Origin: Thalassospira tepidiphila MCCC 1A03514 | Lineage (GTDB): Bacteria; Pseudomonadota; Alphaproteobacteria; Rhodospirillales; Thalassospiraceae | Reading direction: 5' to 3' | NCBI RefSeq assembly: GCF_001662875.1 | Contig: NZ_JPVZ01000010.1 | Location: forward strand, 62,001-126,000 | Length of the DNA: 64,000 nt | Shown here: positions 1 to 9,557 of the stretch, one piece after another | How positions within the stretch are numbered: position 1 is the first letter of the stretch | Layout: each line of letters starts with the position of its first letter | Program-made: the position numbers and the translations under genes | Notes under the pieces: model-generated | Seen by the model: only the letters and a program-made list of their open reading frames with translations | Database searches by the model: none | What the model was told of the DNA's origin: nothing

Positions 1-262
1 CTGTGACGCAGTTGGCAGTGCGAACCGTGCACAGTGGTGCAACGAAGAGTTCGATAACCTGATTCAGCAGGCAAAAACCACCTCGGACGTTCTCGAGCGC
101 ACCCGTCTGTACGAAGAAGCTCAGCTGGTCTTCAAACGCGAAGCACCGTGGGCAACCATCGCACACTCGATCGTGTTCGAACCGATCCGCAGCGAAGTTG
201 TTGACTACAAAATCGATCCGTTCGGTGGTCACATCTTCTATGGTGTAGATCTCGCTGAATAA
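1..262 (+). CDS. dppA: Peptide ABC transporter substrate-binding protein, C-terminal fragment (SBP family 5)
   Basis: The frame is already open at base 2 and closes at a TAA ending at 262, so only the last 86 residues are in the window. The fragment has the C-terminal look of DppA/OppA-type periplasmic binding proteins: a helix containing EEFDNLIQQA, then RLYEEAQ, then a segment ending in DPFGGHIFYGVDLAE. It would capture di- or oligopeptides in the periplasm for the DppBCDF genes that follow on the same strand. A strong hairpin with a short T-run lies between it and dppB. The exact ligand cannot be told from the fragment. Confidence 0.88.
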   Translation, partial: CDAVGSANRAQWCNEEFDNLIQQAKTTSDVLERTRLYEEAQLVFKREAPWATIAHSIVFEPIRSEVVDYKIDPFGGHIFYGVDLAE

Positions 263-283
263 GCGTATCAAAACCTGATCAGA

Positions 284-308
284 GAGGCCCGGTTTTCCGG
301 GCCTCTTT
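284..308 (+). terminator. Hairpin between dppA and dppB (attenuator or partial terminator)
   Basis: A 9-bp perfect stem (284-292 with 297-305) with a TTTT loop is followed by TTT. It sits 22 bases after the binding-protein stop and well before dppB. In such operons a hairpin here usually lets the binding protein be made in excess over the membrane parts, by partial termination or 3'-end protection. That role is inferred. Confidence 0.7.
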
Positions 309-378
309 GCAATTTCGCAAAAGAGAGAGACGTCCGCCTGCATCCTTATGTGTGCGGACACAATAAAGGCCCGATGGC

Positions 379-1389
379 ATGCTAGGATTCCTGTTTCGCC
401 GTTTGGGGGACATCATCCCGACCTTCTTCGGTGTCACCCTTTTGGTATTCTTCCTGATCCGCCTCATTCCCAGTGATCCCATCCTGATGATGGCTGGTGA
501 ACGTGGTGTCGATGCTGAGCGATATGCAGAGCTTCAGGCTCAGTATGGTTTCGACCAGCCACTGATCGTTCAGTATTTCGATTATCTGATGGGCGTATTC
601 CAAGGGGATCTTGGCAAATCCTTTGTCACCAAGAAACCTGTTCTGGACGAATTCCTGACCCTGTTCCCGGCGACGGTCGAACTTGCAGTCATGGGTATCC
701 TGTTTGCTGTGATCCTTGGCATTCCGCTGGGAGTGCTTGCCGCCATTAATCGCGGGAAGTGGCTCGACCACCTGACAATGTCTGTATCCCTTACAGGCTA
801 TTCGATGCCGATTTTCTGGTGGGCGCTGCTTCTGATCATGTTCTTCTCGACCACCTTGGGCTGGACGCCGGTCTCGGGTCGAATATCGGTCATGTATTTC
901 TTTGAGCCGGTGACCGGTTTCATGCTGATCGACAGCCTCCTGAGCGGTGAGAAAGGTGCTTTCACCAGTGCACTCAGCCATATGATCCTGCCTACCGTTG
1001 CGCTCGGCACTATTCCGATGGCGGTGATTGCGCGCATGACGCGCTCCTCGATGCTGGAAGTCCTGGGCGAAGAATATATCCGCGTTGCACGCGCCAAAGG
1101 TCTGGCACCGATGCGGGTAATCATGGTTCATGCGCTGCGTAATGCCTTGATCCCGGTGATCACGGTGATCGGCCTTCAGGTCGGCGTGCTGCTGGCTGGT
1201 GCAATCCTGACGGAGACGATTTTCTCTTGGCCGGGTATCGGCAAATGGATCATCGAAGCCATGAACCGTCGCGACTATCCGACCATTCAGGGTGGCATTC
1301 TGATGATTGCCTTCCTTGTGATGGCCGTGAACCTGATCGTTGACGTTCTGTACGGGATTATTAACCCCCGTATCCGTTACAAGCGCTAA
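379..1389 (+). CDS. dppB: Dipeptide/oligopeptide ABC transporter permease DppB
   Basis: The 336-residue integral membrane protein begins MLGFLFRRLGDIIPTFFGVTLLVFFLIRLIPSDP, the usual first membrane helix of DppB/OppB. Near residues 230-260 is the EAA loop (EYIRVARAKG ... HALRNALIPVIT), which docks on the ATPase subunits. It would form the inner-membrane channel with DppC. The length matches the family (about 335-340). It is the first gene of dppBCDF and follows the binding-protein gene after a hairpin. Peptides are the likely substrate, but related opines, nickel complexes or glutathione cannot be ruled out. Confidence 0.93.
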   Translation: MLGFLFRRLGDIIPTFFGVTLLVFFLIRLIPSDPILMMAGERGVDAERYAELQAQYGFDQPLIVQYFDYLMGVFQGDLGKSFVTKKPVLDEFLTLFPATVELAVMGILFAVILGIPLGVLAAINRGKWLDHLTMSVSLTGYSMPIFWWALLLIMFFSTTLGWTPVSGRISVMYFFEPVTGFMLIDSLLSGEKGAFTSALSHMILPTVALGTIPMAVIARMTRSSMLEVLGEEYIRVARAKGLAPMRVIMVHALRNALIPVITVIGLQVGVLLAGAILTETIFSWPGIGKWIIEAMNRRDYPTIQGGILMIAFLVMAVNLIVDVLYGIINPRIRYKR

Positions 1390-1402
1390 GGAGAGCTGTG
1401 AG

Positions 1403-2338
1403 ATGAGCGAGAACACCACCCCGTCCGCAGCACAGGCCTCAAACGTTGCCGAAGCAGCCGTTGAGCCCGTCGGCGCACCGCCGAGCCCGATGCGCGAAAC
1501 TTGGGACTATTTCAAAAAGAACCGTGGTGCCTTTGCCGGTCTGATCGTCATTGCGATCATTCTGTTTCTGGCCGTGACCGCACAATGGATCGCACCGTTC
1601 GACCCGGTCGCACAGGACCGTACCGCGTTTCTGAAACCGCCGATCTGGATGGAAGGTGCCGATCCCCGTTACATCCTTGGCACTGATGCGGTTGGCCGTG
1701 ACATCCTGTCGCGCCTGATCCACGGCGCTCAGTTGTCAGTTTCGATCGGTGTCGTCGTCGTGATCCTGTCGATGATTGCCGGTATCGTGCTTGGTATGGT
1801 TGCCGGTTACTTCCGCGGCTGGATCGAAGTCGGCGTCATGCGCCTGATGGACATCATGCTGGCCCTGCCCAGCCTGATCATGGCACTTGCGATTGTTGCC
1901 ATCCTCGGCCCGGGGCTTGAAAACGCGATGCTGGCCATCGCCATCGTCCAGTTGCCGCACTATGTGCGCCTGACCCGTGCATCGGTCGTATCCGAACTTA
2001 ACAAGGAATATGTCATCGCATCGCAGATTGCCGGTGCCGGTCATGTCCGCCAGATGTTCGTCAATATTCTGCCGAACTGCATGGCACCGCTGATCGTGCA
2101 GGGCACGCTTGGTATTTCAAGTGCGATCCTTGACGCTGCTGCCCTTGGCTTCCTTGGCCTTGGCGCGCAGCCGCCGCTGCCGGAATGGGGCACCATGCTG
2201 TCCGAGGCCCGTGAATTTGTGGGCTCGGCATGGTGGGTGATCACCTTCCCCGGCCTTTGCATCCTTGTCACCGTGCTTGCCTTCAACCTGATGGGTGATG
2301 GCCTGCGCGATGCCCTTGATCCCAAGATGAAACGGTAA
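1403..2338 (+). CDS. dppC: Dipeptide/oligopeptide ABC transporter permease DppC
   Basis: The start is placed at the ATG at 1403, preceded by AAGGAGAGCTGTGAG; a longer frame from 1340 would overlap dppB. The 311-residue protein has the OppC_N segment (ETWDYFKKNRGAFAGLIVIAIILF), the LGTDAVGRDILSR motif typical of DppC/OppC, several membrane helices and an EAA loop near residues 200-230 (EYVIASQIAGAG). It pairs with DppB in the inner membrane and the spacing of 13 bases to dppB shows a shared transcript. Confidence 0.93.
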   Translation: MSENTTPSAAQASNVAEAAVEPVGAPPSPMRETWDYFKKNRGAFAGLIVIAIILFLAVTAQWIAPFDPVAQDRTAFLKPPIWMEGADPRYILGTDAVGRDILSRLIHGAQLSVSIGVVVVILSMIAGIVLGMVAGYFRGWIEVGVMRLMDIMLALPSLIMALAIVAILGPGLENAMLAIAIVQLPHYVRLTRASVVSELNKEYVIASQIAGAGHVRQMFVNILPNCMAPLIVQGTLGISSAILDAAALGFLGLGAQPPLPEWGTMLSEAREFVGSAWWVITFPGLCILVTVLAFNLMGDGLRDALDPKMKR

Positions 2339-2341
2339 GTC

Positions 2342-3355
2342 ATGGCTCTTCTCGAAGTAAAAAACCTGACAGTCGAGTTCGGCTCCGAAGACAAGCCGTT
2401 TCGTGCTGTTGATTCCGTAAGCTATTCTGTTGATCGTGGCGAAGTCCTTGGCATCGTCGGTGAATCCGGTTCGGGTAAATCGGTTTCATCGCTTGCCGTG
2501 ATGGGTCTGATTGATTTTCCCGGCCGCGTTTCGGCGGATGCCCTGACCTTCGATGGTCAGGACCTGATCACCATGCCGGCAAAACGCCGCCGCGAGATCA
2601 CCGGCAAAGACATTGCCATGATCTTTCAGGATCCGATGTCGGCGCTTAATCCGTGCTTCACGGTCGAAGCCCAGATCATGGAGGCCCTTAAGGTCCATGA
2701 AGGCGGCAACAAGAAGCAACGCCGTGAACGCACGCTTGATCTTTTAAACCAGGTCGGCATTCCCGATCCGAAGTCGCGCATGACCGCCTATCCGCATCAG
2801 CTGTCGGGCGGCATGAGCCAGCGTATTGTTATTGCCATGGCGATTGCGTGCAACCCGCGCCTTCTGATTGCCGACGAGCCGACCACGGCCCTTGATGTGA
2901 CCATTCAGGCCCAGATCATCGATCTGTTGCTGAAACTGCAAGAAGACAGCGACATGGGCCTGATCCTGATCACCCACGATCTGGCACTGGTGTCGGAGGC
3001 CGCCAACCGCATTCAGGTGATGTATGCCGGTCAGCTGTTTGAAAGTGGCCCGGCTGACAGCATCTTTGCCGCACCCCGCCATCCCTATACGCAGGCGCTG
3101 CTCGAAGCGCTGCCGGAACGGTCCGAAGGCCATGACCGTCTTCGCACCATCCCCGGCGTGGTTCCCGGTCAGTATGACCGCCCGCAGGGATGCCTTCTGG
3201 CACCGCGTTGCCGTTATGCCAATGAACACTGCGTGAAATCGCGCCCGGAGGTCACCGACTTCAATGGCCGCGATGTGCGCTGCTTCTATCCGCTAAATGA
3301 TCAGGGCCAGCCGACCGGCCTGACCGCTGATACGACCACCGGGGAGACTGTGTAA
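2342..3355 (+). CDS. dppD: Dipeptide/oligopeptide ABC transporter ATPase DppD
   Basis: The 337-residue cytoplasmic ATPase has Walker A GESGSGKS (residues 40-47), signature LSGGM (153-157) and Walker B LLIADEP (173-179), followed by an H-loop (THDLALV). The C-terminal oligo_HPY region carries the cysteines typical of OppD/DppD ([16 protein letters not shown]). It is three bases from dppC and its stop overlaps the dppF start (TAATG). With DppF it forms the ATP-hydrolysing pair. Confidence 0.94.
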   Translation: MALLEVKNLTVEFGSEDKPFRAVDSVSYSVDRGEVLGIVGESGSGKSVSSLAVMGLIDFPGRVSADALTFDGQDLITMPAKRRREITGKDIAMIFQDPMSALNPCFTVEAQIMEALKVHEGGNKKQRRERTLDLLNQVGIPDPKSRMTAYPHQLSGGMSQRIVIAMAIACNPRLLIADEPTTALDVTIQAQIIDLLLKLQEDSDMGLILITHDLALVSEAANRIQVMYAGQLFESGPADSIFAAPRHPYTQALLEALPERSEGHDRLRTIPGVVPGQYDRPQGCLLAPRCRYANEHCVKSRPEVTDFNGRDVRCFYPLNDQGQPTGLTADTTTGETV

Positions 3356-4350
3356 TGAGTTTTCTGGATACCAAACCCGGTGTTCCGCTTCTGGAATCCG
3401 ATGATCTTGTCCGTCACTACGAGGTCAATCGTGGCTTTGGCAAACCCAGTGCCATGGTCAAGGCGCTTGATGGGGTTTCCTTTACTCTTGAATCGCAAAA
3501 GACCCTTGCGGTTGTCGGTGAGTCGGGCTGTGGCAAATCGACCCTTGGCCGTCAGCTAACCCTGATCGAAAAGCCGACCTCGGGCGCGCTGAAACTGAAT
3601 GGCAATGCCGTTGGCAACCTGTCTGACAAGGAAGCCAAGCAGTTCCGCCGCACTGTTCAGATGATCTTCCAGAACCCGTATGGGTCGCTGAACCCGCGCA
3701 AAAAGGTTGGCCAGATTTTGGCCGAGCCGGTTCTTTTGAACATGGACAATCTTGGCCGCAAGGAACGTGAAGAACGCGTCCATGCCACCATGGCAAAGGT
3801 TGGACTGCGCCCGGAATTTTATCAGCGTTATCCGCATATGTTTTCCGGTGGTCAGCGTCAGCGTATCGCGATTGCCCGTGCCCTGATCCTTGAGCCGAAA
3901 GTCATCGTCGCGGACGAGCCGGTATCGGCCCTTGATGTATCGGTGCAAGCACAGGTCCTGAACCTGATGATGGACCTGCAGGAAGAGATGAATGTCGCCT
4001 ATGTTTTCATCTCGCATGATCTTTCTGTCGTCAGACATATTGCAGATGACGTCATGGTGATGTATCTCGGTCGCGTCGCTGAAAAGGGACCGACTGACGA
4101 GATCTTTGCCAAGCCGCTGCACCCCTATACACGGGCGCTTTTGGCGTCGGCACCAAAGATCGACCCGACACAACGTGTGAAGGCAGAACCGCTGACCGGC
4201 GAGCTGCCATCACCGATCAACCCGCCATCGGGCTGTGCGTTCCATAAACGTTGCCCGTTTGCGACCGAGGAATGCGCGAAAGTTCGCCCGGAACTGCGCA
4301 ATTTCGAGGGCCGCGAAGTGGCGTGTCATCGGGTCGAAGAAATCGCCTGA
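3355..4350 (+). CDS. dppF: Dipeptide/oligopeptide ABC transporter ATPase DppF
   Basis: The 331-residue second ATPase of the transporter has Walker A GESGCGKST (55-63), signature FSGGQRQR (163-170) and Walker B VIVADEP (183-189). Its C-terminal oligo_HPY region has conserved cysteines (SGCAFHKRCPFATEEC). It starts on the last base of the dppD stop codon, so the two are translationally coupled. It is the last gene of the operon; a strong GC-rich hairpin lies about 55 bases downstream. Confidence 0.94.
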   Translation: MSFLDTKPGVPLLESDDLVRHYEVNRGFGKPSAMVKALDGVSFTLESQKTLAVVGESGCGKSTLGRQLTLIEKPTSGALKLNGNAVGNLSDKEAKQFRRTVQMIFQNPYGSLNPRKKVGQILAEPVLLNMDNLGRKEREERVHATMAKVGLRPEFYQRYPHMFSGGQRQRIAIARALILEPKVIVADEPVSALDVSVQAQVLNLMMDLQEEMNVAYVFISHDLSVVRHIADDVMVMYLGRVAEKGPTDEIFAKPLHPYTRALLASAPKIDPTQRVKAEPLTGELPSPINPPSGCAFHKRCPFATEECAKVRPELRNFEGREVACHRVEEIA

Positions 4351-4405
4351 CAACAGGCGATCGCCCGGAAAGCCTAACAGCTATCCAGGTAGACAAGGGA
4401 GCAAG

Positions 4406-4434
4406 GGGGCGCGCTTTTAACAAAGCTGCGCCCC
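4406..4434. terminator. Strong hairpin between convergent dppF and the LysE-type gene
   Basis: The outer stem pairs GGGGCGC (4406-4412) with GCGCCCC (4428-4434) and the inner stem pairs GCTTT (4413-4417) with AAAGC (4422-4426), around a TAAC loop with one bulged T. There is no T-run on either side, so it is not a classic intrinsic terminator. Its place between two convergent genes suggests a shared transcript end or a 3'-protecting structure. Confidence 0.55.
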
Positions 4435-4463
4435 TGCGCATTTCTGAGGATATGTTGCCTGAA

Positions 4464-5111
4464 TTAGGCCGTCGTACGTGACCGGTCGGTGAGTGCAAGC
4501 AAAACACCCGCCCCGACCAGAAGCGTGCCCGAAACACGGTTAAGCATCCGCATATGTCGGGCTGACTTGATCAGGCCCTTAACCTGCCCGCCCAGCAATC
4601 CATAGGCCAGCAAAACGCTGGTCTCCATGGCAATGAATGTCACCCCCATGACGGTGAATTGCGGCCCGTATGCCACCGCCGGATCAAGGAATTGCGGGAA
4701 GAAGGCCGTAAAGATCAGGATCGCCTTGGGATTGCCAATCGCGGTCAGGAACTCGGTCTTGGCCAGATTAAATGGCCCCGGATTGACCATAAGCTCGGCC
4801 GGACCGGTCGTTTCATCACTGTCATTGACCTTGGCAAACCAGCTTTTAAGACCAAGCCAGACCAGATAAACCGCGCCACCCCATTTGATCACAAGGAAGG
4901 CCGTTTCACTGGCGGCCAGCACCACACCAAGCCCGGCTGCAGTCACCACAATCATCAGGGCAAAGGCAACAATACGGCCAATCCCGCCCACGGCAGCAGA
5001 CGATACGCCGTACCGCGCGCCATTAAACATCGCGAGAAGATTATTGGGACCGGGGGCCATCGCCAACGCGATCGCCGCCCCGGCAAAAAGAAGCCAGGTG
5101 TCGAGCTGCAT
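4464..5111 (-). CDS. LysE/RhtB family amino-acid exporter
   Basis: The protein is placed at 215 residues from the ATG at 5111 (MQLDTWLLFAGAA); the longer frame adds residues unlike the family. The early GPNNLLAMFNGARYG segment (around residues 20-34) is the LysE/RhtB hallmark, followed by about five or six membrane helices and the NPKAILIFTAFFPQFLDP motif near residues 130-147. Members export amino acids or homoserine lactones through the inner membrane. The substrate cannot be assigned. It is a single gene convergent with dppF. Confidence 0.9.
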   Translation of the reverse strand: MQLDTWLLFAGAAIALAMAPGPNNLLAMFNGARYGVSSAAVGGIGRIVAFALMIVVTAAGLGVVLAASETAFLVIKWGGAVYLVWLGLKSWFAKVNDSDETTGPAELMVNPGPFNLAKTEFLTAIGNPKAILIFTAFFPQFLDPAVAYGPQFTVMGVTFIAMETSVLLAYGLLGGQVKGLIKSARHMRMLNRVSGTLLVGAGVLLALTDRSRTTA

Positions 5112-5189
5112 GGGGCTATTCCTGTATTCCGGGGTTGGCGGCCACGCCAAACAACCCCAAGTTGGTGACGACGTACTTTCGCCTGAAAT

Positions 5190-5693
5190 TCAGTCGCGCG
5201 TCAATGCCGCAATCAGCTCCGACGCGGCGGGCCATTTCGCCGTCAGTGCCGCGCGTTTGCCCATGGAGAAATCTGCAAAATCAAAGCCCGGCGCAACGGT
5301 GCAGCCCAAAAGCGCAAACTTGCCACCGGGCTTAAGCCGCGCCCCCTGCCAGACATTTTTCGGCACCACCATTTGCGGTTTCTGCCCGGCCAGCAAATCC
5401 TTGCCGATCTCGACCCGCTTGTGCGTGCCGTCTTCAAACAGCTGAAGCTGTTCGACGGCATCCCCGATATAGTGGTGGAAAATCTCGTCACTGGTCAGGA
5501 TATGCATGCCTGAAAAAGTGTCGGGCGTCAGAAGGTAATAGATCGCCGTTCCCGTGCTGCGCACCCCCAGATACCGATTACCGGGATTGCAGGTTTCAAA
5601 CGCCCTGAAGGTCTCGGCGTAATAGCCACCCTCGGGATGGGGTTGCAGGCCAAGCTTGGCGATCAGATCGTCAATAGTGATGTCGTCAGACAT
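5190..5693 (-). CDS. DUF985/cupin_5 family protein
   Basis: The 167-residue protein runs from the ATG at 5693 (MSDDITIDDLIAKLGLQPHPEGG). PHPEGGYYAETFRA followed by a STGTAIYYLL stretch and ILTSDEIFHHYIGD is the characteristic pattern of the DUF985 cupin family, small beta-barrel proteins of poorly known function. It lies on the same strand as the LysE-type gene downstream, 78 bases away, and may share its transcript. I assign no enzymatic activity. Confidence 0.87.
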   Translation of the reverse strand: MSDDITIDDLIAKLGLQPHPEGGYYAETFRAFETCNPGNRYLGVRSTGTAIYYLLTPDTFSGMHILTSDEIFHHYIGDAVEQLQLFEDGTHKRVEIGKDLLAGQKPQMVVPKNVWQGARLKPGGKFALLGCTVAPGFDFADFSMGKRAALTAKWPAASELIAALTRD

Positions 5694-5794
5694 GATGGGC
5701 TCCCTGTAACCGAGCGTTTTGGTTGCCCCATCATGACGAAAAAAGGGGGTCGGCGCAAACCTTCCCCCTTTGAATATTCGGCTGCCGCGCAACC

Positions 5795-6292
5795 CTAGTT
5801 ACTGTTCATTTTCATCTTGCCATGACCATGCCCCATGCCGGCACCACCGTTCGGCCCCATCGCCATGGTGTTGAGAACATCAATGGTCACAGGCACATCA
5901 CCGGCCTTCTCGAATTCCAGCGTGATGTCGATTTTCTCGCCTTCTTCAAGCGGCTTGTTCAGGCCAATGAACATGACGTGATAGCTGCCCGGTTTGAACT
6001 GCACAGAGCCATGCATCGGCACTTCAACACCACCCTGAACTTCACGCATCTTCATGACATTGTTCTCCATGATGTGGGTGTGAAGTTCGGTGCGTTCTGC
6101 AAGGTCACTGCGTACGCTGACAATGCGGTCTGCGGCACCGGTATTCACAACATCAAAGAAGGCCGCACCATTGCGCACCATGCCCTTGGATGCCTTCGCC
6201 CAGGCATCCTTGACTTCGATATCGGCGGCAAAGGCGTTGGTAACGATAAACAGCGACGCGACGGTCGCAACAACTGCAAAAAGCTTTTTCAT
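5795..6292 (-). CDS. Periplasmic copper chaperone PCu(A)C
   Basis: The 165-residue protein has a clear signal peptide (MKKLFAVVATVASLFIVTNAFA, cleavage near 22). The PCuAC copper site is visible: HTHIMENNVMKMREV, then about 20 residues later HGSVQFKPGSYHVMFIGL, giving the His/Met ligand set that binds Cu(I). The C-terminus is Met/His-rich (MGHGHGKMKMN). Family members deliver copper to cytochrome c oxidase in the periplasm. A second small secreted protein with a CPLC motif is encoded just upstream on the same strand, so the two likely form a copper pair. Confidence 0.92.
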   Translation of the reverse strand: MKKLFAVVATVASLFIVTNAFAADIEVKDAWAKASKGMVRNGAAFFDVVNTGAADRIVSVRSDLAERTELHTHIMENNVMKMREVQGGVEVPMHGSVQFKPGSYHVMFIGLNKPLEEGEKIDITLEFEKAGDVPVTIDVLNTMAMGPNGGAGMGHGHGKMKMNSN

Positions 6293-6367
6293 GATATTCC
6301 ATCCAATAAGCAGCCTGCATCCGCAGGTCTGCGATTTCAGTAATCGTGTTTTGATCAGTCTTTGAAA

Positions 6368-6841
6368 TCAGATGGAAACCGGAGGTGCCCGGGAATGGCG
6401 ACCGCGCGGGATGTCATTGACCGCGACAAAGGCAATCGCCTTGGCATAGCTGACATCATGAATGACCGGCACCGGCGCGACATAGGGCAAATCAATCGCC
6501 GCCATCGCCCCGTGATGGTTTGCACAAAGCGGGCAAAACGCATGGGCTGGCATTTCGTCAGCCTGACCGGACGCATTTGATGCCACGACACCTTCAAGCG
6601 TATCAGCAGATACAAGCTTGATGCCAGCCGGGGTGCAAATCAGAACGTAATCACCACCCGGCGCAATTTCCGCCGCGGATGCGGTCGCGATACCGGTTGC
6701 CTGCCCGCTGAGCAATGCCGGGACAAGGCCGGACTGGGTCACGCCGGCAAACAGGACAACAAACGCCACCAGCCATGTCTGAACGACACGGCGCAGGGAA
6801 ATTCCGCACGAACGGCGGTTATGGCGTTTGCACGTGATCAT
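6368..6841 (-). CDS. DUF2946 family secreted protein, probable copper-related
   Basis: The 157-residue protein has an N-terminal membrane or signal segment (VVQTWLVAFVVLFAGVTQSGLVPALL) after a basic N-tail. It keeps the DUF2946 pattern: an ICTPAGIK element near residue 68 and a CPLCANHHG element near residues 107-115. The cysteine/histidine groups suggest metal binding. DUF2946 genes are often next to copper chaperones, and here the PCuAC gene is 75 bases downstream on the same strand. A role in copper handling is inferred from context only. Confidence 0.78.
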   Translation of the reverse strand: MITCKRHNRRSCGISLRRVVQTWLVAFVVLFAGVTQSGLVPALLSGQATGIATASAAEIAPGGDYVLICTPAGIKLVSADTLEGVVASNASGQADEMPAHAFCPLCANHHGAMAAIDLPYVAPVPVIHDVSYAKAIAFVAVNDIPRGRHSRAPPVSI

Positions 6842-6944
6842 GGGTTGGATATGCCCGATTTAAACCACACCTGCAATGACATTGATCATTCCACGGGGGC
6901 TGTTTCGTCCAGACGTCTTCATACTTTTCATGATGCGGAAACAT

Positions 6945-6969
6945 AAGGCCGGGTACGATACCCGGCCTT
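6945..6969 (-). terminator. Terminator-like hairpin downstream of fumC
   Basis: An 11-bp perfect stem (6945-6955 with 6959-6969) around a 3-base loop lies 27 bases past the fumC stop. On the minus strand it is followed by TTATGTTT, a weak T-rich tail. Confidence 0.65.
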
Positions 6970-6995
6970 GTTATTCGATGCTTTAAAACATCACA

Positions 6996-8393
6996 TCAGA
7001 TCATATCGCGGGCCTGAACCAGCTCATCAAAGCGATCCCCATCGAGGAAACCAAGGGCGATGCAGGCTTCCTTCAGGCTGCTGCGTTCCTTGTGCGCCTT
7101 CTTGGCCACGGCCGCCGCATTGTCATAGCCAATATGCGGGGCCAGGGCGGTCACCAGCATCAGGCTTTGTTCGACATAGTGCGCGATCTTTTCCTGATCG
7201 GCCTCAAGCCCGGCAATGCAGTTATCGGCAAAGCTTACCGATGCATCGGCAATCAGGCGGATGGATTGCAGAAGGTTATAAATAATCACCGGTTTGAACA
7301 CGTTAAGGTCCAGATGACCGTTCGAACCACCCACCGTGACCGCAACATGATTGCCCATCACCTGCGCGCAGACCATGGTCAATGCTTCTGCCTGGGTCGG
7401 ATTGACCTTGCCCGGCATGATCGATGATCCCGGCTCGTTGGCGGGCAGGACAAGTTCACCCAGACCACAACGCGGCCCGGACCCAAGCAGACGGATATCA
7501 TTGCCGATTTTCATCAGCGACGTCGCCAGCACATTCATGACACCCGACATCTCGACACAGGCGTCATGGGCGGCCAGTGCTTCGAACTTGTTTTCCGCCG
7601 TTTCAAACTCAAGCCCCGTGATTTTTGACACCTGTTTGGCAAATTCAACGTCAAAGCCATCCGGCGCATTCAGCCCGGTACCAAGGGCGGTGCCACCCTG
7701 TGCCAGTTTGCGCAGGCGTTTAAGCGCATCGTCGATCCGATCCAGCCCCAGCGCGATTTGCGCGGCATAACCGGAAAATTCCTGCCCCAGGGTCAGGGGA
7801 ACCGCATCCTGCATATGGGTGCGGCCGATTTTGACGATATCGCCAAATGCTTCGACCTTGGCGTCAAGGGTCGTGCGCAGGTGCTTAAGGGCGGGTTTCA
7901 GCTTTTCCTCGATCTCGACCACGGCGGCGATATGCATGGCGGCCGGGAAACTGTCATTCGATGACTGGCCGCGATTGACATGGTCATTGGGATGGACCGG
8001 TTCGCGTTTGCCCATCGGCTTGCCCAAAATCTCGCACGCACGGTTGGCGATGACTTCGTTGGTGTTCATATTGGTCTGGGTACCCGATCCGGTTTGCCAG
8101 ACAACAAGCGGGAAGTGATCCAAAAGCTTGCCTTCGGCCACTTCGGATGCGGCGGCCTCAATCGCCTTGGCCAGTTCCGGATCGAGATTATCAAGGGCGG
8201 CATTGGCGCGCGCAGCGGCCAGTTTTTGAACCCCGAACGCCTTGATCAGTGCATCAGGCATACGTTCGCCGCCAATGCGGAAATTCTGTCTGGATCGCTG
8301 GGTTTGCGCCCCCCAATACCGATCAGAAGGCACATCAATTTCGCCCATGGTGTCTTGTTCGGTACGGGTGGTCACTGGATTGGTCACGATCAT
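6996..8393 (-). CDS. fumC: Class II fumarate hydratase
   Basis: The 465-residue iron-independent fumarase interconverts fumarate and L-malate in the TCA cycle. The start is the ATG at 8393, with GGAGG just upstream and an N-terminus ([24 protein letters not shown]) aligning with known FumC of about 465 residues. The superfamily signature [13 protein letters not shown] is present near residue 315, and the [21 protein letters not shown] active-site segment near residue 130. It is monocistronic, with a hairpin downstream. Confidence 0.96.
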   Translation of the reverse strand: MIVTNPVTTRTEQDTMGEIDVPSDRYWGAQTQRSRQNFRIGGERMPDALIKAFGVQKLAAARANAALDNLDPELAKAIEAAASEVAEGKLLDHFPLVVWQTGSGTQTNMNTNEVIANRACEILGKPMGKREPVHPNDHVNRGQSSNDSFPAAMHIAAVVEIEEKLKPALKHLRTTLDAKVEAFGDIVKIGRTHMQDAVPLTLGQEFSGYAAQIALGLDRIDDALKRLRKLAQGGTALGTGLNAPDGFDVEFAKQVSKITGLEFETAENKFEALAAHDACVEMSGVMNVLATSLMKIGNDIRLLGSGPRCGLGELVLPANEPGSSIMPGKVNPTQAEALTMVCAQVMGNHVAVTVGGSNGHLDLNVFKPVIIYNLLQSIRLIADASVSFADNCIAGLEADQEKIAHYVEQSLMLVTALAPHIGYDNAAAVAKKAHKERSSLKEACIALGFLDGDRFDELVQARDMI

Positions 8394-8554
8394 AATCCTC
8401 CGTGTCAGAAACAAACTGACCGGGGCGGGAACCCGGCATTCAACACAATAACGCGCTGTGCCGGGAAATATGGTTTGGAATCAGGACGAACGCAAACTCA
8501 ACTGCGACCAAATTGCGGTTTGACCGATCTATTTATCGGTTTAGGCCAGTCGGT

Positions 8555-9400
8555 TCATGCCAGACCATGTTTTTCATCGCACCACGCCAAAAGCCGTATT
8601 CCCGCCCGTTCAAGCTGGGATGCGAATTCCGGTTCGGGTCTGCGATCCGTGATGATGCCGGTAAGGGCCTCAAGCGGGGCGACATTTTCCAGATAGCGTT
8701 GGTCAAACTTCGTATGATCAACCATCAGCCAGGTTTCGTCTGATCGTTCCATCATTGCCCGTTTAACGGCCACCGCCCGGCGGTTGACGTCACTAAAGCC
8801 CTGCCGCGAAATCCCCGATGCCCCGATAAAGGCAATATTGGCATGGAAACGGCGCAGATATTCAACGGTATCGTTGCCATAGACAGCGTTTTCACGACGA
8901 TCAAACTGGCCCGGGCACATCAAAACATCATCATGATCGGCAAGCTCGGCCATGCCATGCACCACAGCATAGCAATTGGTCAGAAACGTACGTGGCAGTT
9001 TTGTCGTGCGGGCTGCCAGAAACGGTGCGATCTGGGCGACGGTCGATCCGGCATCTATCATGGCCACATCGCCGGACCGCACCATGTCAGCCGCCAGCAT
9101 GCCAATCCGTTCAAACCCCGCCACGGCTGATAGCTGTCGTTCTGCCAGATCGGGCTGATGACCCATGGGACGGGCCGATGCGCCACCGAACTCGCGTTTG
9201 ATCAATCCATCACGGCTCAGCGCGTCAAGATCACGACGGATGGTTTCGGTTGCAACATCGAATCGCTCTGCAAGTGTGGCAACTCTCACATGAGGGTGAA
9301 CCTGTAACTCTTGTAAAATACGACGCTGCCGCTCTTTTTTTCCCAAACGCAAAGCCACATCCCCCTCAATTATGGCCGGTTTTGTGCCAATAGCAGGCAT
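8555..9400 (-). CDS. DeoR/GlpR-family transcriptional regulator
   Basis: The 281-residue protein has an N-terminal DeoR helix-turn-helix (KKERQRRILQELQVHPHVRVATLAERFDVATETIRRDL, about residues 20-58) and a C-terminal DeoR sensor domain. The latter has the usual DAGST, GASG and VDHTKF motifs, which recognise phosphorylated sugars or polyols. It is divergent from the phnDCEE-glpD operon, so it most likely represses that operon and senses glycerol-3-phosphate or a related phosphate ester. The exact start is uncertain: a later start near the KKERQ segment is possible. Confidence 0.9.
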   Translation of the reverse strand: MPAIGTKPAIIEGDVALRLGKKERQRRILQELQVHPHVRVATLAERFDVATETIRRDLDALSRDGLIKREFGGASARPMGHQPDLAERQLSAVAGFERIGMLAADMVRSGDVAMIDAGSTVAQIAPFLAARTTKLPRTFLTNCYAVVHGMAELADHDDVLMCPGQFDRRENAVYGNDTVEYLRRFHANIAFIGASGISRQGFSDVNRRAVAVKRAMMERSDETWLMVDHTKFDQRYLENVAPLEALTGIITDRRPEPEFASQLERAGIRLLAWCDEKHGLA

Positions 9401-9468
9401 CTTAGCAATCCTGAGTGAAACCTTTTGTTACAGTTTTGTGTTGATTTTCCAACTTTTTCAAATTCATA

Positions 9469-9487
9469 TTGTTGATTAAAGCAACAA
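9469..9487. promoter_or_regulatory. Candidate DeoR operator upstream of phnD
   Basis: The AT-rich region 9401-9557 between the divergent regulator and phnD holds an inverted repeat TTGTTG (9469-9474)/CAACAA (9482-9487) with a 7-base spacer. A second TTGATT copy lies about 30 bases upstream. The position fits an operator for the divergent regulator. Only the repeat itself is seen; binding is inferred. Confidence 0.35.
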
Positions 9488-9557
9488 TAAAAACAACAAA
9501 ACCACATTCAAAAACGGCGGAAAGCCGTCATTCACAGGGAAGAAAGGTTCGAAAACA

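Noticed and set aside
382-1419. 345-residue open frame antisense to dppB
   Set aside because: It mirrors the coding frame of a clear permease, is very rich in His, Gln and Arg, and has no ribosome site. It is a by-product of codon bias.
9431-9450. Possible Pho box in front of phnD (TTGTTAC-AGTT-TTGTGTT)
   Set aside because: The second half matches the consensus poorly, so I do not claim phosphate control of the phn-glpD operon.
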